Source: Dipteronia dyeriana (Eukaryota; Streptophyta; Magnoliopsida; Sapindales; Sapindaceae). From it: a stretch of DNA of 64,000 nucleotides. Made by a program: the position numbers and the translations under genes. The stretch covers positions 92,317,891 to 92,381,890 of the forward strand of contig CM065298.1 of assembly GCA_032871835.1 (NCBI GenBank), read 5' to 3'. The notes beneath the pieces were generated by a model that saw only the letters and a list, made by a program, of their open reading frames with translations, made no database searches and was not told where the DNA came from. This document shows, one piece after another, positions 23,579 to 34,146 of the stretch; position 1 is the stretch's first letter, and every line of letters starts with the position of its first letter.

Positions 23579-24753
23579 TGTTAATAGTAAAATTTGGTTA
23601 GGGGATCAAAAAGAAATTTTCCACTCTTCTAGCTCGAATCAAAGCCTGGGCGAACCATAAAGCTACCATGCAGAAGCAGGGAATGATCATCGGGCTTCGG
23701 AATTATCAATGATGAAGCTAGACACGACTAGGTCGAGCCCTCAAGCGAACACTGGAATCCAGGCTTCTAGAGATCACCTATCCAGGAACCTCGGTTCCAG
23801 GGGTCGGGCTCCAAAACCATCCCGTGAAAGTGAGGAAAGATCGTCGAGCTCAGAAAGCACTCGAAGTGAAGCCCGACATAAATAAGATTGAGCTCCTTCC
23901 AGGTCAAGGCTTCCCGAGGTCAGATTTAACTTGTAGCCTAAGCCAAAAGCCCACCAACTTCTCTAGAAGCCCGTTATCCCCGTCATATACGAAGAGAGAG
24001 CCTCTAAGTGGATCAGATTCATGCTAAGGCTAATGTTCTGATTCGCTAATAGACACCTATAGCCTACCTAGACATGAAAAGAAGAATCTCGCCTAATCTA
24101 TACTTCCCCCAGTAAGTGCCTACAAGGCCATCCCAAGCTTCTGAGACCAGAACTAAAGCTTGGATCTACCTCGCTCTACGAGACAACGAGTAACTAACTC
24201 GATGACCTCCATGAAGAATCATGCCATGAATACACACAAGATAATATCTACGTTATAACGAACATTAAATTCTGCATACGTGTAAGACAAGAGTTTGATT
24301 CCAAAAAGGAAACAAACTTATATTCGTCAAAGATATCCTCGAATCCGTTATTAATTCGAAGTCAACAACTTTCAAATAATGGATCCCGTTCGATAAGGAG
24401 GGAACGGATTCATAGGATCATGACGAGATATTTACGAGTTTAAACCTACTTGGATAGGGTATAAATAAGGCCAATCATGGAACAAAAAGAGGACGACGAG
24501 AAAAAGAGACGGGAGAGAGCCTAAATTTTGTAATCAGAACACGGCCGCCATTGTTTTTACTATTCGACTGGCACAAGGTTGCCGCCTTTCTATGCCTTAG
24601 AGAGATTGTGAGAGTTTTCTGTATACCACGAGTGATCAATAACAAAGCTTTCATTTGATATCACGTTATCATTCAAATATTCATTTCTATCTTATCAGGT
24701 CAGTTATCTGAGGTACTGACCCTGGCCACCACCTCCGTGATAGTAGTCTTGAG
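23579..24753 (+). repeat. T1 3' LTR, last ~45 bp missing
   Basis: Matches the 5' LTR from TGTTAATAG through GTAGTCTTGAG; the equivalent 5' LTR position is 15604, so about 45 bp of the LTR end is absent. The break is followed by unrelated GC-rich sequence. A 16-bp insertion relative to the 5' copy lies near 24570-24585. Confidence 0.9.
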
Positions 24754-25285
24754 AAACGGGCCGAGCCTAACATGCCCGTTCCATTAGACATTGTCTCTGA
24801 CCATCCTGACCTTGGCACGGTCAGGCCTAAATTCGTGTCAAACCTGGTCTATGCCCCCATACGAAGGCACGTGGGCCGACACGGCACGACACGGCCCACT
24901 TGCCTCTCAGATCTGTTTACATATTTCATTTTTTTCTTAATAAAAAGCTATTTGCTAACGGGAAAATTGCTCATGATAAAAATTTCAAACTAACGACACC
25001 ACTGCTTGATTGAGATAGTATATTTAAATTTTAATATTATATATTGTTATTTTATATAAGCTATAAAAAATAAATTTTTGGTTGTTATTTGTCAGTTATT
25101 TCCCTTGGATTTATACGCAGTTAAAAACTACGACGACAAAATTGTTAAACTATTAATCTCAAGATTTTATAAAATGATAAAATCAAACAGATTTCACTAT
25201 TAATCTCAATAAAGATTTTTAAGTCTTTATTGAATTTAACTTAAATTAAGTCCTAAAAAAATTTCAAACATAAAAACAAGCAGCT
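24754..25285. other. GC-rich scrap at the T1 LTR break, then AT-rich spacer
   Basis: 24754-24905 is GC-rich with GGGCCG and CCGACACGGCACGACACGG-like motifs, a composition seen near hAT-type transposon ends. It interrupts the 3' LTR, so it is probably a remnant of a nested insertion or the far side of a deletion. From about 24920 onward it is AT-rich with nothing recognisable. Confidence 0.4.
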
Positions 25286-25289
25286 CATT

Positions 25290-25730
25290 CTCCAAGAGTT
25301 TTAAATATGTCTATTAATGATGAATTAGAAGAATTACCTTCAGGAATTTCACAATTGGTTCTACTGGAATATCTCAATCCTGGAGGAACTCGTATAAAAG
25401 AGTTGCCAGAAGAGTTAAAAGGCACTAGTAAATCTAAAATGTTTGATTTTTGAGACATTGTATCTCCGAATGATTCCAAGATAATTGATTTCTAATTTTT
25501 CAAGGTTACAGGTATTGAAAATGCCCGATGAAGTTTCCAATATTCCACTAGAAGACAAATGTACTTGGTGACGGTGAATTTTTGGTAGACGAATTGCTTA
25601 ACTAGGAACACTTAAGTGTGTTTTGACAACATTCTATTGGGTTTTTTCTTCATAAACCCAATGAAAAGATTAATGGTCTCTAAACCCTTTATATTTTGAT
25701 AAAAAATTAGATCAATTTCGGATGATTTGA
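25290..25730 (+). pseudogene. LRR fragment of a CC-NBS-LRR (RPS2/RPS5-type) resistance gene
   Basis: Translation in one frame gives ELEELPSGISQLVLLEYL and TRIKELPEELKG, the characteristic leucine-rich-repeat pattern of CNL immune receptors. A frameshift near 25430 moves it to LKCLIFETLYLRMIPR, a stop, and then LISNFSRLQVLKM, again the typical next repeat. Further on, a third frame reads GDGEFLVDELL and EHL. No NB-ARC or coiled-coil domain is present in the window, so this is an isolated, inactivated relic. Intact genes would detect pathogen effectors in the cytoplasm. Confidence 0.8.
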
Positions 25731-26160
25731 AACTTATCAGCATTTTTTTTTTCTAAAATATATTCAATTTGGTATAAATTACTTAGTATAGTAGAATCTT
25801 TTTTTTTTTTAATTTGTACCGGTAATGATGTGATCTAAAAAGTAAAAGCACCTCAAAACTCTACATTCATTTTCTCATAAATGGTTGATGAATATTAGAT
25901 AATTTTATCATGTATTGAAAGAAGGAATAAATAATTTATTTTTATTTTTTATAAAGAAGGAAAAAATGATTAATTATTTGTCAATTACACGGAAAGGGCG
26001 AGTATGAAATCAAGCCATGAATACAAATGTTGTACCCGGTGTTCTGATATGCTCTAATATGCTAATAGTAGATATTCGGGTTGTATATGTAGTATTGTAA
26101 TTCTCGATTGTATTTTCGACAGATTCATTCAATATTTTAAAAATAAATCAAAATAAAATG
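25731..26160. other. AT-rich spacer
   Basis: Nothing beyond AT-rich DNA and homopolymer T runs (about 25749 and 25800) is seen between the CNL relic and element A. Confidence 0.5.
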
Positions 26161-27709
26161 AAGGGTTCGAAAAATTAAAGGCACTATTTTAGAGGGTTTG
26201 TTGTGCAAATATCACAACATTAATAAAATATGTTTAAAATGCACCAATTAAGGTAACTGGATCAAAATACCCTCAAAAGTGAGTTGTCGTTTTCAAACAG
26301 AGAGAGAAAAAGTAGAGAGAAAAAGTACAGTGCGTTTAATCGACGAAAAGTGAATCGTTAGCAACAATTTTGATGGCGAAGTTAGTTGAAGTTGGAGAGC
26401 AGTGGAATTTCGAGACTTTGAGAAGATTTGCAATCGATCGAGGTTAGTTGAGTTTGATTTTGTTATGGTTTTTGTTGTTGAGAAGTTGAATTGAATGTTA
26501 TATCTGTTTTTCGTTGATTTAAATTGTAGATTATGGTTGAATTGAGGATCTGAGAATGATTGTGGATTATGTTAGGGTTTGAAATGAAGTTGAATAGTTG
26601 TTGAGGAAGATGAGTTTCTAGGTTTCTGAGACTTTTTGAAATAGATCCGAGCTTTTTGTGTGTTAACCGGAGCTTTTTAAAAAAACTCCGAGTTTTTTTT
26701 GTAAATAGGTTTAGTTTATCCAAACATTTTTTTTGAAAGTTTCGAGTTTTTTTTAGGAAACTCTGAGTTTTTTTGTAAATGTACGGGGTTTTTTTTCCTT
26801 CAAATACGAGCTTTTTGAAGCATGCCTGAAATTTTTGTTCTTAAAATTTAGGGTGGTTAAAATCCAAGCTTTTTTTCAAATCTCTGAGGTTTATTTTATA
26901 AGCGCCGAGCTTTTTCATGAAAGGGCCGAGCTTCTTTTACAAATGTCTAAGCTTTTTATTTGAAAAAATAAGGTTTAAAAAGGCTCCGAGTTTTTGTTTA
27001 AAAGCTCCGAGCTTTTATATTAAAGGCTCGAGTTTTTTTATCAAAGGTCCGAGCTTTTTTTTTAAGGCTCGAGTTTTTTTTTTTCAAAGTCCCGAGTTTT
27101 TTTTGCAAATGCCCAAGGTTTTTTTTTTCATAGACTTGAGCTTTTTTATATTGTGTCCGAGACTTTTCATAGCTCCGAGCTTTTGTATTGAAGGCCAGAG
27201 TTTTTTTTTTTTTTTTTCAAAGGCCCGAGTTTTTTTTTGTAAAGGCTCGAGCTCGGAGACTTTTTAAATAAGCTCGGACACTTTAACAAAAAGCTCAAAT
27301 ACTATTAAAAAAGCTCAGAGTCTTTGAAAAAAGTCTCGGACATAAACATGAGACTACATGTTTATATAAAGACTGAGACAATAAATAATAAGGAATGGAT
27401 ATATTGTCACACCACTAAAAAATGCATGAAAAAAAAAGCGAATATCAGAAATATATGTTACCTTTTTGTGTAGAATCTGGAGAAAGACAAGTTAGATGGA
27501 TTTTCAGACAACCTTTTTAAAGAAAGAAAGACGAGTTACTGTTTTTTCGTTCTCAAAATATAAATGGAAGCATAAATAAATTTAAAAATTGATTATTTAA
27601 CGGTAATTTGGATAGTTCATTATAATATGTGCTTTTTTAATTTAAGTTATTAAACTAATGATATCATCGTAACAAAACAAAAAATAGGTGGCATTTCTCA
27701 TCATTTCCA
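26161..27709 (-). mobile_element. element A: MITE-like element with CCGAGCTTTT array
   Basis: Its left end (AAGGGTTCGAAAAATTAAAG) is the reverse complement of the right ends of elements B and E. Its right end, reversed, aligns well with the left end of B (GGAAATGATGAGAAATGCCACC against GGAAATGGTGAGATATGTCACC), so A and B are members of one family in opposite orientation. Both ends read inward contain AATAA...GTTTAAAATGCACC-like blocks. Inside, about 26630-27330, is an irregular array of units of roughly 20-25 bp with core CCGAGCTTTTT and T-runs. Long reading frames rich in Ser/Phe here are artefacts of the array. No transposase. Confidence 0.65.
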
Positions 27710-27773
27710 TTAAAATGAGAGGTCGGAGGGTAGACAACGACAGTGTGCCCTGCATAAAAATGCTGGGCTTTAA

Positions 27774-28552
27774 GGCCCTGTTTGTTACATAGGATTGGAC
27801 TGGGATTGGACTAATCTTAGTCCAATTCTATGTTTAGAAGTAACACCGGACTGGATAAAATAATCCAGTGGAACCCAATTTTAGTGAAATAGTCCCTTAT
27901 TTTGTGGGATAAATAAATCCACCAAATTGGTGGGTTTAGTTGTCCTCTAATTTTTTTTTAAAGATTTTTTTTAAGTTTTTTTTTTAGATTTTTTAATGCA
28001 CTTCAAAAAATAAAAAATGTAAGTCAAAACCCAGAAAAAAAAAACAAAAAGCAAACCCAAAACCATAATATTCTGGAAACCAAAAATAAAATCGAACCCA
28101 CAAACTTAATATTTTGAAAATCTAAAAAAAAAATCAAACCACCTATATCTAGAATCGAAAAAAAAAAAAAAATTCAATATCTTCATATTCCAGATTCAAC
28201 TTAGATCTGAAATCAAATTCAACCCATATGATGACGATGATATAGAAATAGCGAATTAGGAAAAGAGAAAGTTTTATAGTTTTTTAATTTAATTTTAATT
28301 AGTTTTTTTATATTTTTATTTTAATTAGTTTATTTTATTGTTATTTCCGTTTTAAAAATAAATTATAATATTTAATCCAATCCCATGTTTCATCAAACAA
28401 AACATGGTATTAATTTAATCCAGTCCCATATTTCTCCAAACATAGTATAGTATTAATTTAGTCCAATCCAATCCCATTTAATCCTAGTCCCATCTTAATC
28501 CAATCCAATCCCATAAAATAGTCCAATCCAATCCCGCGCACCAAACGGGGCC
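27774..28552. mobile_element. MITE, PIF/Harbinger (Tourist)-like, TSD TAA
   Basis: Terminal inverted repeats GGCCCTGTTTG and GGCCCCGTTTGGTG (right end reversed) are flanked by TAA at 27771-27773 and 28553-28555. Subterminal regions repeat GGATTGGACT/AATCCAATCC many times on both sides. 779 bp and no coding capacity. Confidence 0.88.
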
Positions 28553-28555
28553 TAA

Positions 28556-30022
28556 GAGACAAATTCACATAACATATGTAATTCATCAATCACGGGACAA
28601 TCTCAGTCAAATATGATAAATATATTTAAAATAAAAAGCCTAAACTATACTAATTAACATATTCCTTCGACTCAAAAAAACAAAAAATTGAAGTAAATTT
28701 TCAACTTTTTGACAGTCGACTCAGATACTGAGCTCGTGTTGTCTTGTGGTTTTAATTATCTAATCAAAGAATTATAATATTATACTAATTTAAAAGCACT
28801 TCTAATATCTCATTAAATTGATGCTAGCAATTTAATTTACTTATAAACATTTTAAGATGATAATTAACAAATATTTCATGCCAAGCGTGAGACTTTAACC
28901 ACAACCACTAACCACAAGTTGGGTGGCAAGATAGTTTTATTTTATATACCATTTATCGAGGAACGATTCAAGTATGATTCAAGTATGAAATATTATCGAG
29001 ATGAATGAACATTTTTTATTTTTAAGTCATATTATGCAATTATATAATAAAGTAATTAATATATATTGTTATTGAATATCAACCCTTACCATGTCTCTCT
29101 AGAGTTAAAAGTCACTAGAATAATATATATATATAAAAAAAAACAATGGTATGGTAAGTATTTAATTTGTTAGTAATAACTAGGAAGAAAGCAGCATCAA
29201 ACACGGAGCCAACACCATAAAATCAGACGAGAAAGACAACAATCGGAGTTGTTATTCCACCACAGACAACAAAACACACGAAACCTAAATGCTTGTAATT
29301 AAATTGTCAATTTTGATATTTTCTTTTGCTTTTTGACTGAGAGGCTTGTCTAAGTTCTTCCACTACACAAACTTCATTAATTAATTCATTAAAATATGTC
29401 ATAAATCATGAAAAGAAAAAAACATGGTTTTGGAACTTTCTAAGAGAGGAGGATTGCTGTCGCATTGTAGGTTCAAACGGTGTTTTTTTTTCCATCAAAA
29501 CCCCAACATTATTTATAACTATTAAAAAAAACATGGGTTAGAGTTCTAAGAATACTAAGATCAGATTAGACAGGAACTATTGAGTATTGCTCAAAATTGT
29601 CTTCAAATTCACATTCAAAAGTCATATAGATTATGGTACCACCGCCTAATATGGAAAAAAAGTCATATTAGGGTACAAATTTAATAATGTTATTAGACAA
29701 TTAATATCTGCAAATAAGATATTGGAAATCTAATAGCTAGTAAAAATAAATATATCCTTCAAAAATCTTTTTTTTTTTTTTTAAACATTGAATATTTTCA
29801 TAACTCTATTTTGCAACCATACGAGTGGTGTGTGTTCATGAATCATGCATGCTCTCTCACTTATGAGTGCAAAGAGTCAACATTTTGAGGTTCCAACTCA
29901 TGGATATATACAATTTCAAGTCTCAACGATACAAGGAATATTTGATGGCCAAAAAAAATCATTAATTTTTTCACACATAATACAACTTCTCTCACTTACC
30001 AATCACCGACTCTCACTTGGTT
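28556..30022. other. intergenic upstream of the GLV locus
   Basis: No gene or known repeat is recognised in this AT-rich stretch. It should include distal regulatory sequence of the GLV gene. A T run lies at about 29767-29781. Confidence 0.5.
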
Positions 30023-30032
30023 TTATATATAC
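30023..30032 (+). promoter_or_regulatory. TATA box of the GLV gene
   Basis: TTATATATAC is placed 177 bp before the ATG of the peptide precursor, with a pyrimidine/A-rich leader after it. This is a strong plant TATA match at a sensible distance. Confidence 0.55.
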
Positions 30033-30208
30033 TTCACGTTTCCATTCATGTACAAAATATAGTCTATGATCTACTCCATTCTTCACAAACACAGTCCCTG
30101 ATCAAACAACTTCTAGTTTTTCTTTTTTCCTTTTCACTTCGATATATTTCTAAAACCCTTCAAAATTACAAGGAAAATTATAGTTTGTGTACATTCGTAC
30201 TTACGTAT

Positions 30209-30477
30209 ATGCCACATATAATTATGTCGACAATGTTTTCTCTTTTCGTTTTCTTTTCTTGTACTCTCTCCATGAATGCATGCAATGCTCGCCGTTTTGG
30301 GGTTATCGTCCACAAGAGTTCTAGCACACAGTTCCATTTTTCTGCCAAGGTTGGTGCTATTGCTATATGTATGTGTTCATCTTTCTTGCATTTCAGAGTA
30401 CTATTTTTTGACCATTGAAAAGTAATTTTTAGAAAGTGCTTTCTCTAAAAGTACCCAAATTAAAGCATTTTTTAAAA

Positions 30478-30523
<46 letters not shown>

Positions 30524-31058
30524 AGAACTTTTTTTCTTTATGAAAAATAAAATATCGAAGCTTTGTATCATTATTAGAAAACATTTATCCATATTAATTA
30601 GTAACCATAACAAAATAAACATCAAAGAAATTTTAATTAATATATACATGCAGGTACTCTTGACAATACAAAAACACTTCAAAGTAAATTTTTTGGCTGT
30701 AATTTCTCTTATTCTTCTTGTTTAACATGTTAATTGATCACTAGGGTTTCCTCTGCAGGTTATGGAGAAAGTTACAAAATTTGACCAAAAATTGAATGTA
30801 CAAGGAACAAATAATGGGAGTGGCAATTATGTTGACAAAATCAGTCATGGAGCAATAAGATCAAACGACAACACAAAGGGACTCTTTGATCATGATCATC
30901 AGGAAATGAAGAAACAATTAGTATCAGGTCATGTTCGAACCAAGCCTACTCTTGTGTCAGTCTCTTGGAGTCCTCCAACCGACAAAAACCTTGGCAAACT
31001 TCCAGGATTTTTCTCAGATTATTCACAACCCAGGATGCGCACTCCCTCACACAATTAA
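30209..31058 (+). CDS. GLV/RGF/CLEL secreted peptide precursor, two exons
   Basis: GOLVEN/root meristem growth factor precursors are secreted and processed to sulfated ~13-aa peptides that act through RGI receptor kinases in root meristem and gravitropic growth. Exons 30209-30349 and 30759-31058 join in phase 0 to give 146 aa. Exon 1 encodes a signal peptide (hydrophobic core MFSLFVFFSCTL, likely cut after ACNA). Exon 2 ends exactly with DYSQPRMRTPSHN and a stop, residues 134-146, the expected C-terminal position of the peptide: DY for tyrosine sulfation and the closing P-x-HN. The donor is AAG|GTTGGT, somewhat weak; the acceptor CTCTGCAG is good. In-frame ATGs at 30224 and 30233 are alternative starts. 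Member number cannot be assigned. Confidence 0.82.
30482..30520. repeat. TA microsatellite in the GLV intron
   Basis: An uninterrupted TA run of about 39 bp lies inside the intron between the signal-peptide exon and the peptide exon. Confidence 0.9.
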
Positions 31059-32242
31059 TTAACTGGTGGATCGATACATGAACTCTTGAATTTTGACTCT
31101 TTTTTTTTATTTGATCTTTTTTGAGGCCTTGAGCTTTTATAACCAATATATAACTAACTTCATAGCAAGACTTCAAATTAAGTTCATTTTTTTAACATTA
31201 TTTAATATTATTCGATCGCTTGTTCTTATCTAATTAATTCGAAAAACCAGTCAAGAAATTGTTAATTTGTTTTATGATAGATAATGATTTTCTTCTTAGT
31301 TTGATTGTGTGTTATTGTTAATTGATAGTGATGAAACATGCAGGAAATGCTAGTCATGTGGGTTTTCTTAAAGCAACAAATATAGAAGAGGTAAATGAAA
31401 GTATCTCCAGTCTTGTTGCTGCTGTATTTACATAAAACCAAAATTAGGGTTTCTTCAGGGTTTATGATTGTGAAAGAATTTGTTCAAGTAGGATTCACTA
31501 AGTATTTTTCTTATTTAAATCAGGTAAGATGTGGCATGAAAATTTATGTGATTAACTATCTACGCCACGTGACGTTTGAATTAAAAATATATGGTACAAC
31601 GAAACACATGAGTCACGCATTTGTGCTGATGACCAATTAAAATGAAATGTGAAAAATTATATCAATATATATTTACATGATATTGATGTGGCTATGGCCT
31701 ATGTGTGGATAGATTCAGGAGAGTTTTATATATATATAAATTTTCAAGTCAGTACGTACTGATATAAATTTATCAGTGCAGTGGATGTGGACCATTAGAT
31801 TTACATACTTTGACTCACGTTAATTTTTAGATTGATTATGTTTCTGTTTTTAGCCAATAATAAAGATTAATTAAGAAAATATATATGGTATATTATTAAT
31901 ATCAATTAATTTGAGAATCTTTCTTGAGGAATAATTTCAATGTGACAAATTTGGGGATGGGTTCTTTTGCTTTAGAAAAAAAAAACTAATAAATATATAT
32001 TTGTTAAAATAAAAAAAAGTTGTAACAATATTTTAAATTAATTTTAGTAAAATATACGAAAGCGATATATATGAGACAGTGAACAAATAATTGCTCCTTT
32101 TGACTAATTAAGGGAAGCATATGATTCACGTACATTTCTTATAAATTATAATAATATATAATTATTTATATTATAATTAGATTAATTAGATACACCATAC
32201 GTCAATACATTTGATCATGAAGTAAATATGTTGGTTATGTAG
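31059..32242. other. spacer or long intron between the two GLV-motif exons
   Basis: No clear signal-peptide exon is visible. Two weak candidates exist: an ATG at 31395 (MKVSPVLLLLYL) whose frame meets a strong donor CAG|GTAAGA at about 31524 in phase 0, and an ATG at 31331 ending at donor GAG|GTAAAT at 31391. Neither has a convincing secretion signal. A palindromic AT-rich patch lies near 32140-32175. Confidence 0.45.
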
Positions 32243-32416
32243 GCCGGATCGAGGAAGCGAAGATTACTGATAGCAACATCAATATCTTCATTAACTGGAA
32301 CCAAATATTTCAGCGAAAACAAAAGCAAGAACAAGGCACAAGAAGAAGATGCAGCAGCAATGCTAGATTACGATGTACCACATCAGAGACCACCCAGTCA
32401 CAATAAACTAAATTAA
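32243..32416 (+). CDS. second GLV/RGF peptide exon
   Basis: After an acceptor (GGTTATGTAG) a phase-0 frame of 57 codons begins AGSRKRRLL and ends DYDVPHQRPPSHNKLN and a stop. DY-x-x-P-H-x-x-P-P-x-HN is a textbook GLV/RGF peptide, closer to consensus than the upstream one. RKRRLL resembles the RRxL sites cut by the site-1 protease SBT6.1 in GLV precursors. It lacks its own visible signal-peptide exon. It could be the terminal exon of a second tandem gene, or an alternative last exon of the gene at 30209: exon 1 ends in phase 0 and would join it to give a 104-aa precursor. Confidence 0.68.
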   Translation, partial: AGSRKRRLLIATSISSLTGTKYFSENKSKNKAQEEDAAAMLDYDVPHQRPPSHNKLN

Positions 32417-32680
32417 TTACCTTTATTGTAATATATATGTATAACATAATATATATTTATGTACGTCAGTACGTACCAATTCTCTGTAAGGCATCGGTTG
32501 ATTAGTACAATATTATTCAAACAAATACTATATATATCGAAAAGGTTTTAGGCGGGGGATTCTGTACTTTATTTTTTTTTTAGGAATCCAACTTTACATC
32601 GTTACGAAATTAGAAAGGTTTAGTTTGTAATGTTATATGTATGATCGATCTCTGACACGTGATATATATATGATCTCTGA

Positions 32681-32748
<68 letters not shown>

Positions 32749-33284
32749 GATATATATAAAGTTAGAGCCTAAAATGTGATCATGCATATGGTGGTGGTGA
32801 TTTGAAAATGGGCCTTGCTCGACTCTTGAATGAAAGTATTACCTTTTTCTAAAGCAATTTAAGATCATTTTTAATTTAAATTTGAAACATGATTGTAGTT
32901 GGTGTACATGAGGCATTTCTATTCAAGCATGGACGGTGAATTTAGTATAATTTGTAAGATTTTTTTTGTCGTCACTCACCAGAGAAAAAGAGTAGGGGTT
33001 TATTTTATGCTTATCATGATATAAAAAAAAGTGAATTGAAAAATCTATTATTGTATTTGCATGGAGTCAAATTCTTGGTCCTGTGGCGACCGACAAAAAA
33101 TGTGACCGCCACCCAAAAGTGGGGAGAAATCAACTTAATCAGCTGCCTTCTCAGTTCTCAATCAAAAAGCACCTATAATTAATTAATTAAGATTTGACTA
33201 ATGTTCCTCCGACTTCCATTTATAAAAAGGTAGTGTTGGCACATTTAATAACTATAAATTTATTTAAAACAATTAATATAATTA
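32417..33284. other. intergenic; TA microsatellite
   Basis: No gene is seen. A 25-26 bp segment TGATCTCTGACACGTGATATA is repeated in tandem at about 32642-32690 just before a long TA run (32687-32744). The repeated ACACGTG contains a G-box-like CACGTG core, but in this setting it looks like a by-product of the microsatellite. Confidence 0.5.
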
Positions 33285-33994
33285 AGGGTGGATATGGTTC
33301 GGTTTGGTTTTGTTTTGATCAAAACCATATTGAACCGATATATATTCGGTTTTTAAAAATGTGAATCGGTTTGAACCGTTTAAATTTGAAAACCGAATTG
33401 AACCGAACATCTTTATCTCGGTTCGGTTCGGTTCGGTTCAGTTCGATTCAATTCGGTTTTGGACCGAATGGGCTTTAAAGGTTTTTTAATATGTTTTTTA
33501 ATATGTTTTTTTTTAATTTTTTAGGTTTTTAAGTTGCATTTTTGGAATTTTACCTTAAACTTTTTTAAGAAAGCATAATATGTAAAAATTAATTTAAACA
33601 AAATGCAATCCAATTTTGAATCTGAATATAATATTTCAATTATATTCGGTCTGCATACTCAATCAAAATATAAAAATCATCATAACTTCTATAAATAGAA
33701 GCAAAAAATGTAGTATATATGTGTAGTCCAGAAATAAAACATCATCAACAAACAATCCATAATAAAGTTGAACCTTACAAAATAATTAATTAAGACAATT
33801 CGGTTTATTCGGTTCGGTTCGGTTCGGTTCTGTTCGGTTCGGTTTTGTATATCCAAAACCGAAACAGAACCGAATTCAATTCGGTTTTTAAATTTCAAAT
33901 CGGTTTGAACCGAGTAGAAACTATGAACCGAATTAAACACCATTTTTCGGTTCGGTTCGGTTTAAATCGGTTTCGGTTTTTATGCCCAACCATA
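33285..33994. mobile_element. hAT-like non-autonomous element rich in GGTTCGGTT
   Basis: The left part is full of GGTTCGGTT/GGTTTGAACC motifs and the right part carries the same in inverted order. Ends are AGGGTGGATATGG and, reversed, GGTTGGGCATAAAAACCG. AATATAATTA flanks both sides (33275-33284 and 33995-34004), which includes a plausible 8-bp hAT target duplication. No transposase is encoded. Confidence 0.72.
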
Positions 33995-34146
33995 AATATA
34001 ATTAATAATTTTCTTTTTAAAAATATTTTATAAAAATACAGGTTAACACTACTCTTATAAAAATAATCGATGATCTTATTATATTTACCAATATATCAAT
34101 GTTACTAGCACTATCAAATATTCAAAATGTAGAATTAATTTATAGT

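Larger units (their letters stand above)
14435..24753 (+). mobile_element. T1: decayed Ty3/gypsy Tat-lineage LTR retrotransposon
   Basis: Two long terminal repeats frame gag, protease and integrase remnants (+), a tandem-repeat block, and a long antisense ORF before the 3' LTR. The order pol, tandem repeats, antisense ORF, LTR is typical of Tat/Retand-type elements. The LTRs begin TGTTAA and the 5' LTR ends TTAACA. Reverse transcriptase and RNase H are missing: the sequence passes from the region after protease straight to the integrase zinc finger near 18420. The 3' LTR lacks its last 45 bp or so. By eye I count about 32 mismatches over about 490 aligned LTR bases, so the insertion is not recent. 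Confidence 0.92.

Noticed and set aside
26630..27330. Ser/Phe/Lys-rich open frames
   Set aside because: They come from the CCGAGCTTTTT-type array of element A and have no start context or conserved domain. The same holds for frames over 34579-35151 in element B.
31344..31390. Internal exon joining the GLV signal-peptide exon to the second GLV exon
   Set aside because: With the acceptor at 31341-31343, the phase-0 reading hits a stop and the open frame would need a different phase from exon 1. Direct joining of exon 1 to 32243 fits better.
32640..32690. Duplicated G-box (CACGTG) as a regulatory site for the GLV locus
   Set aside because: The duplication is part of tandem slippage at the edge of a TA microsatellite and is downstream of the locus; regulatory meaning cannot be supported.
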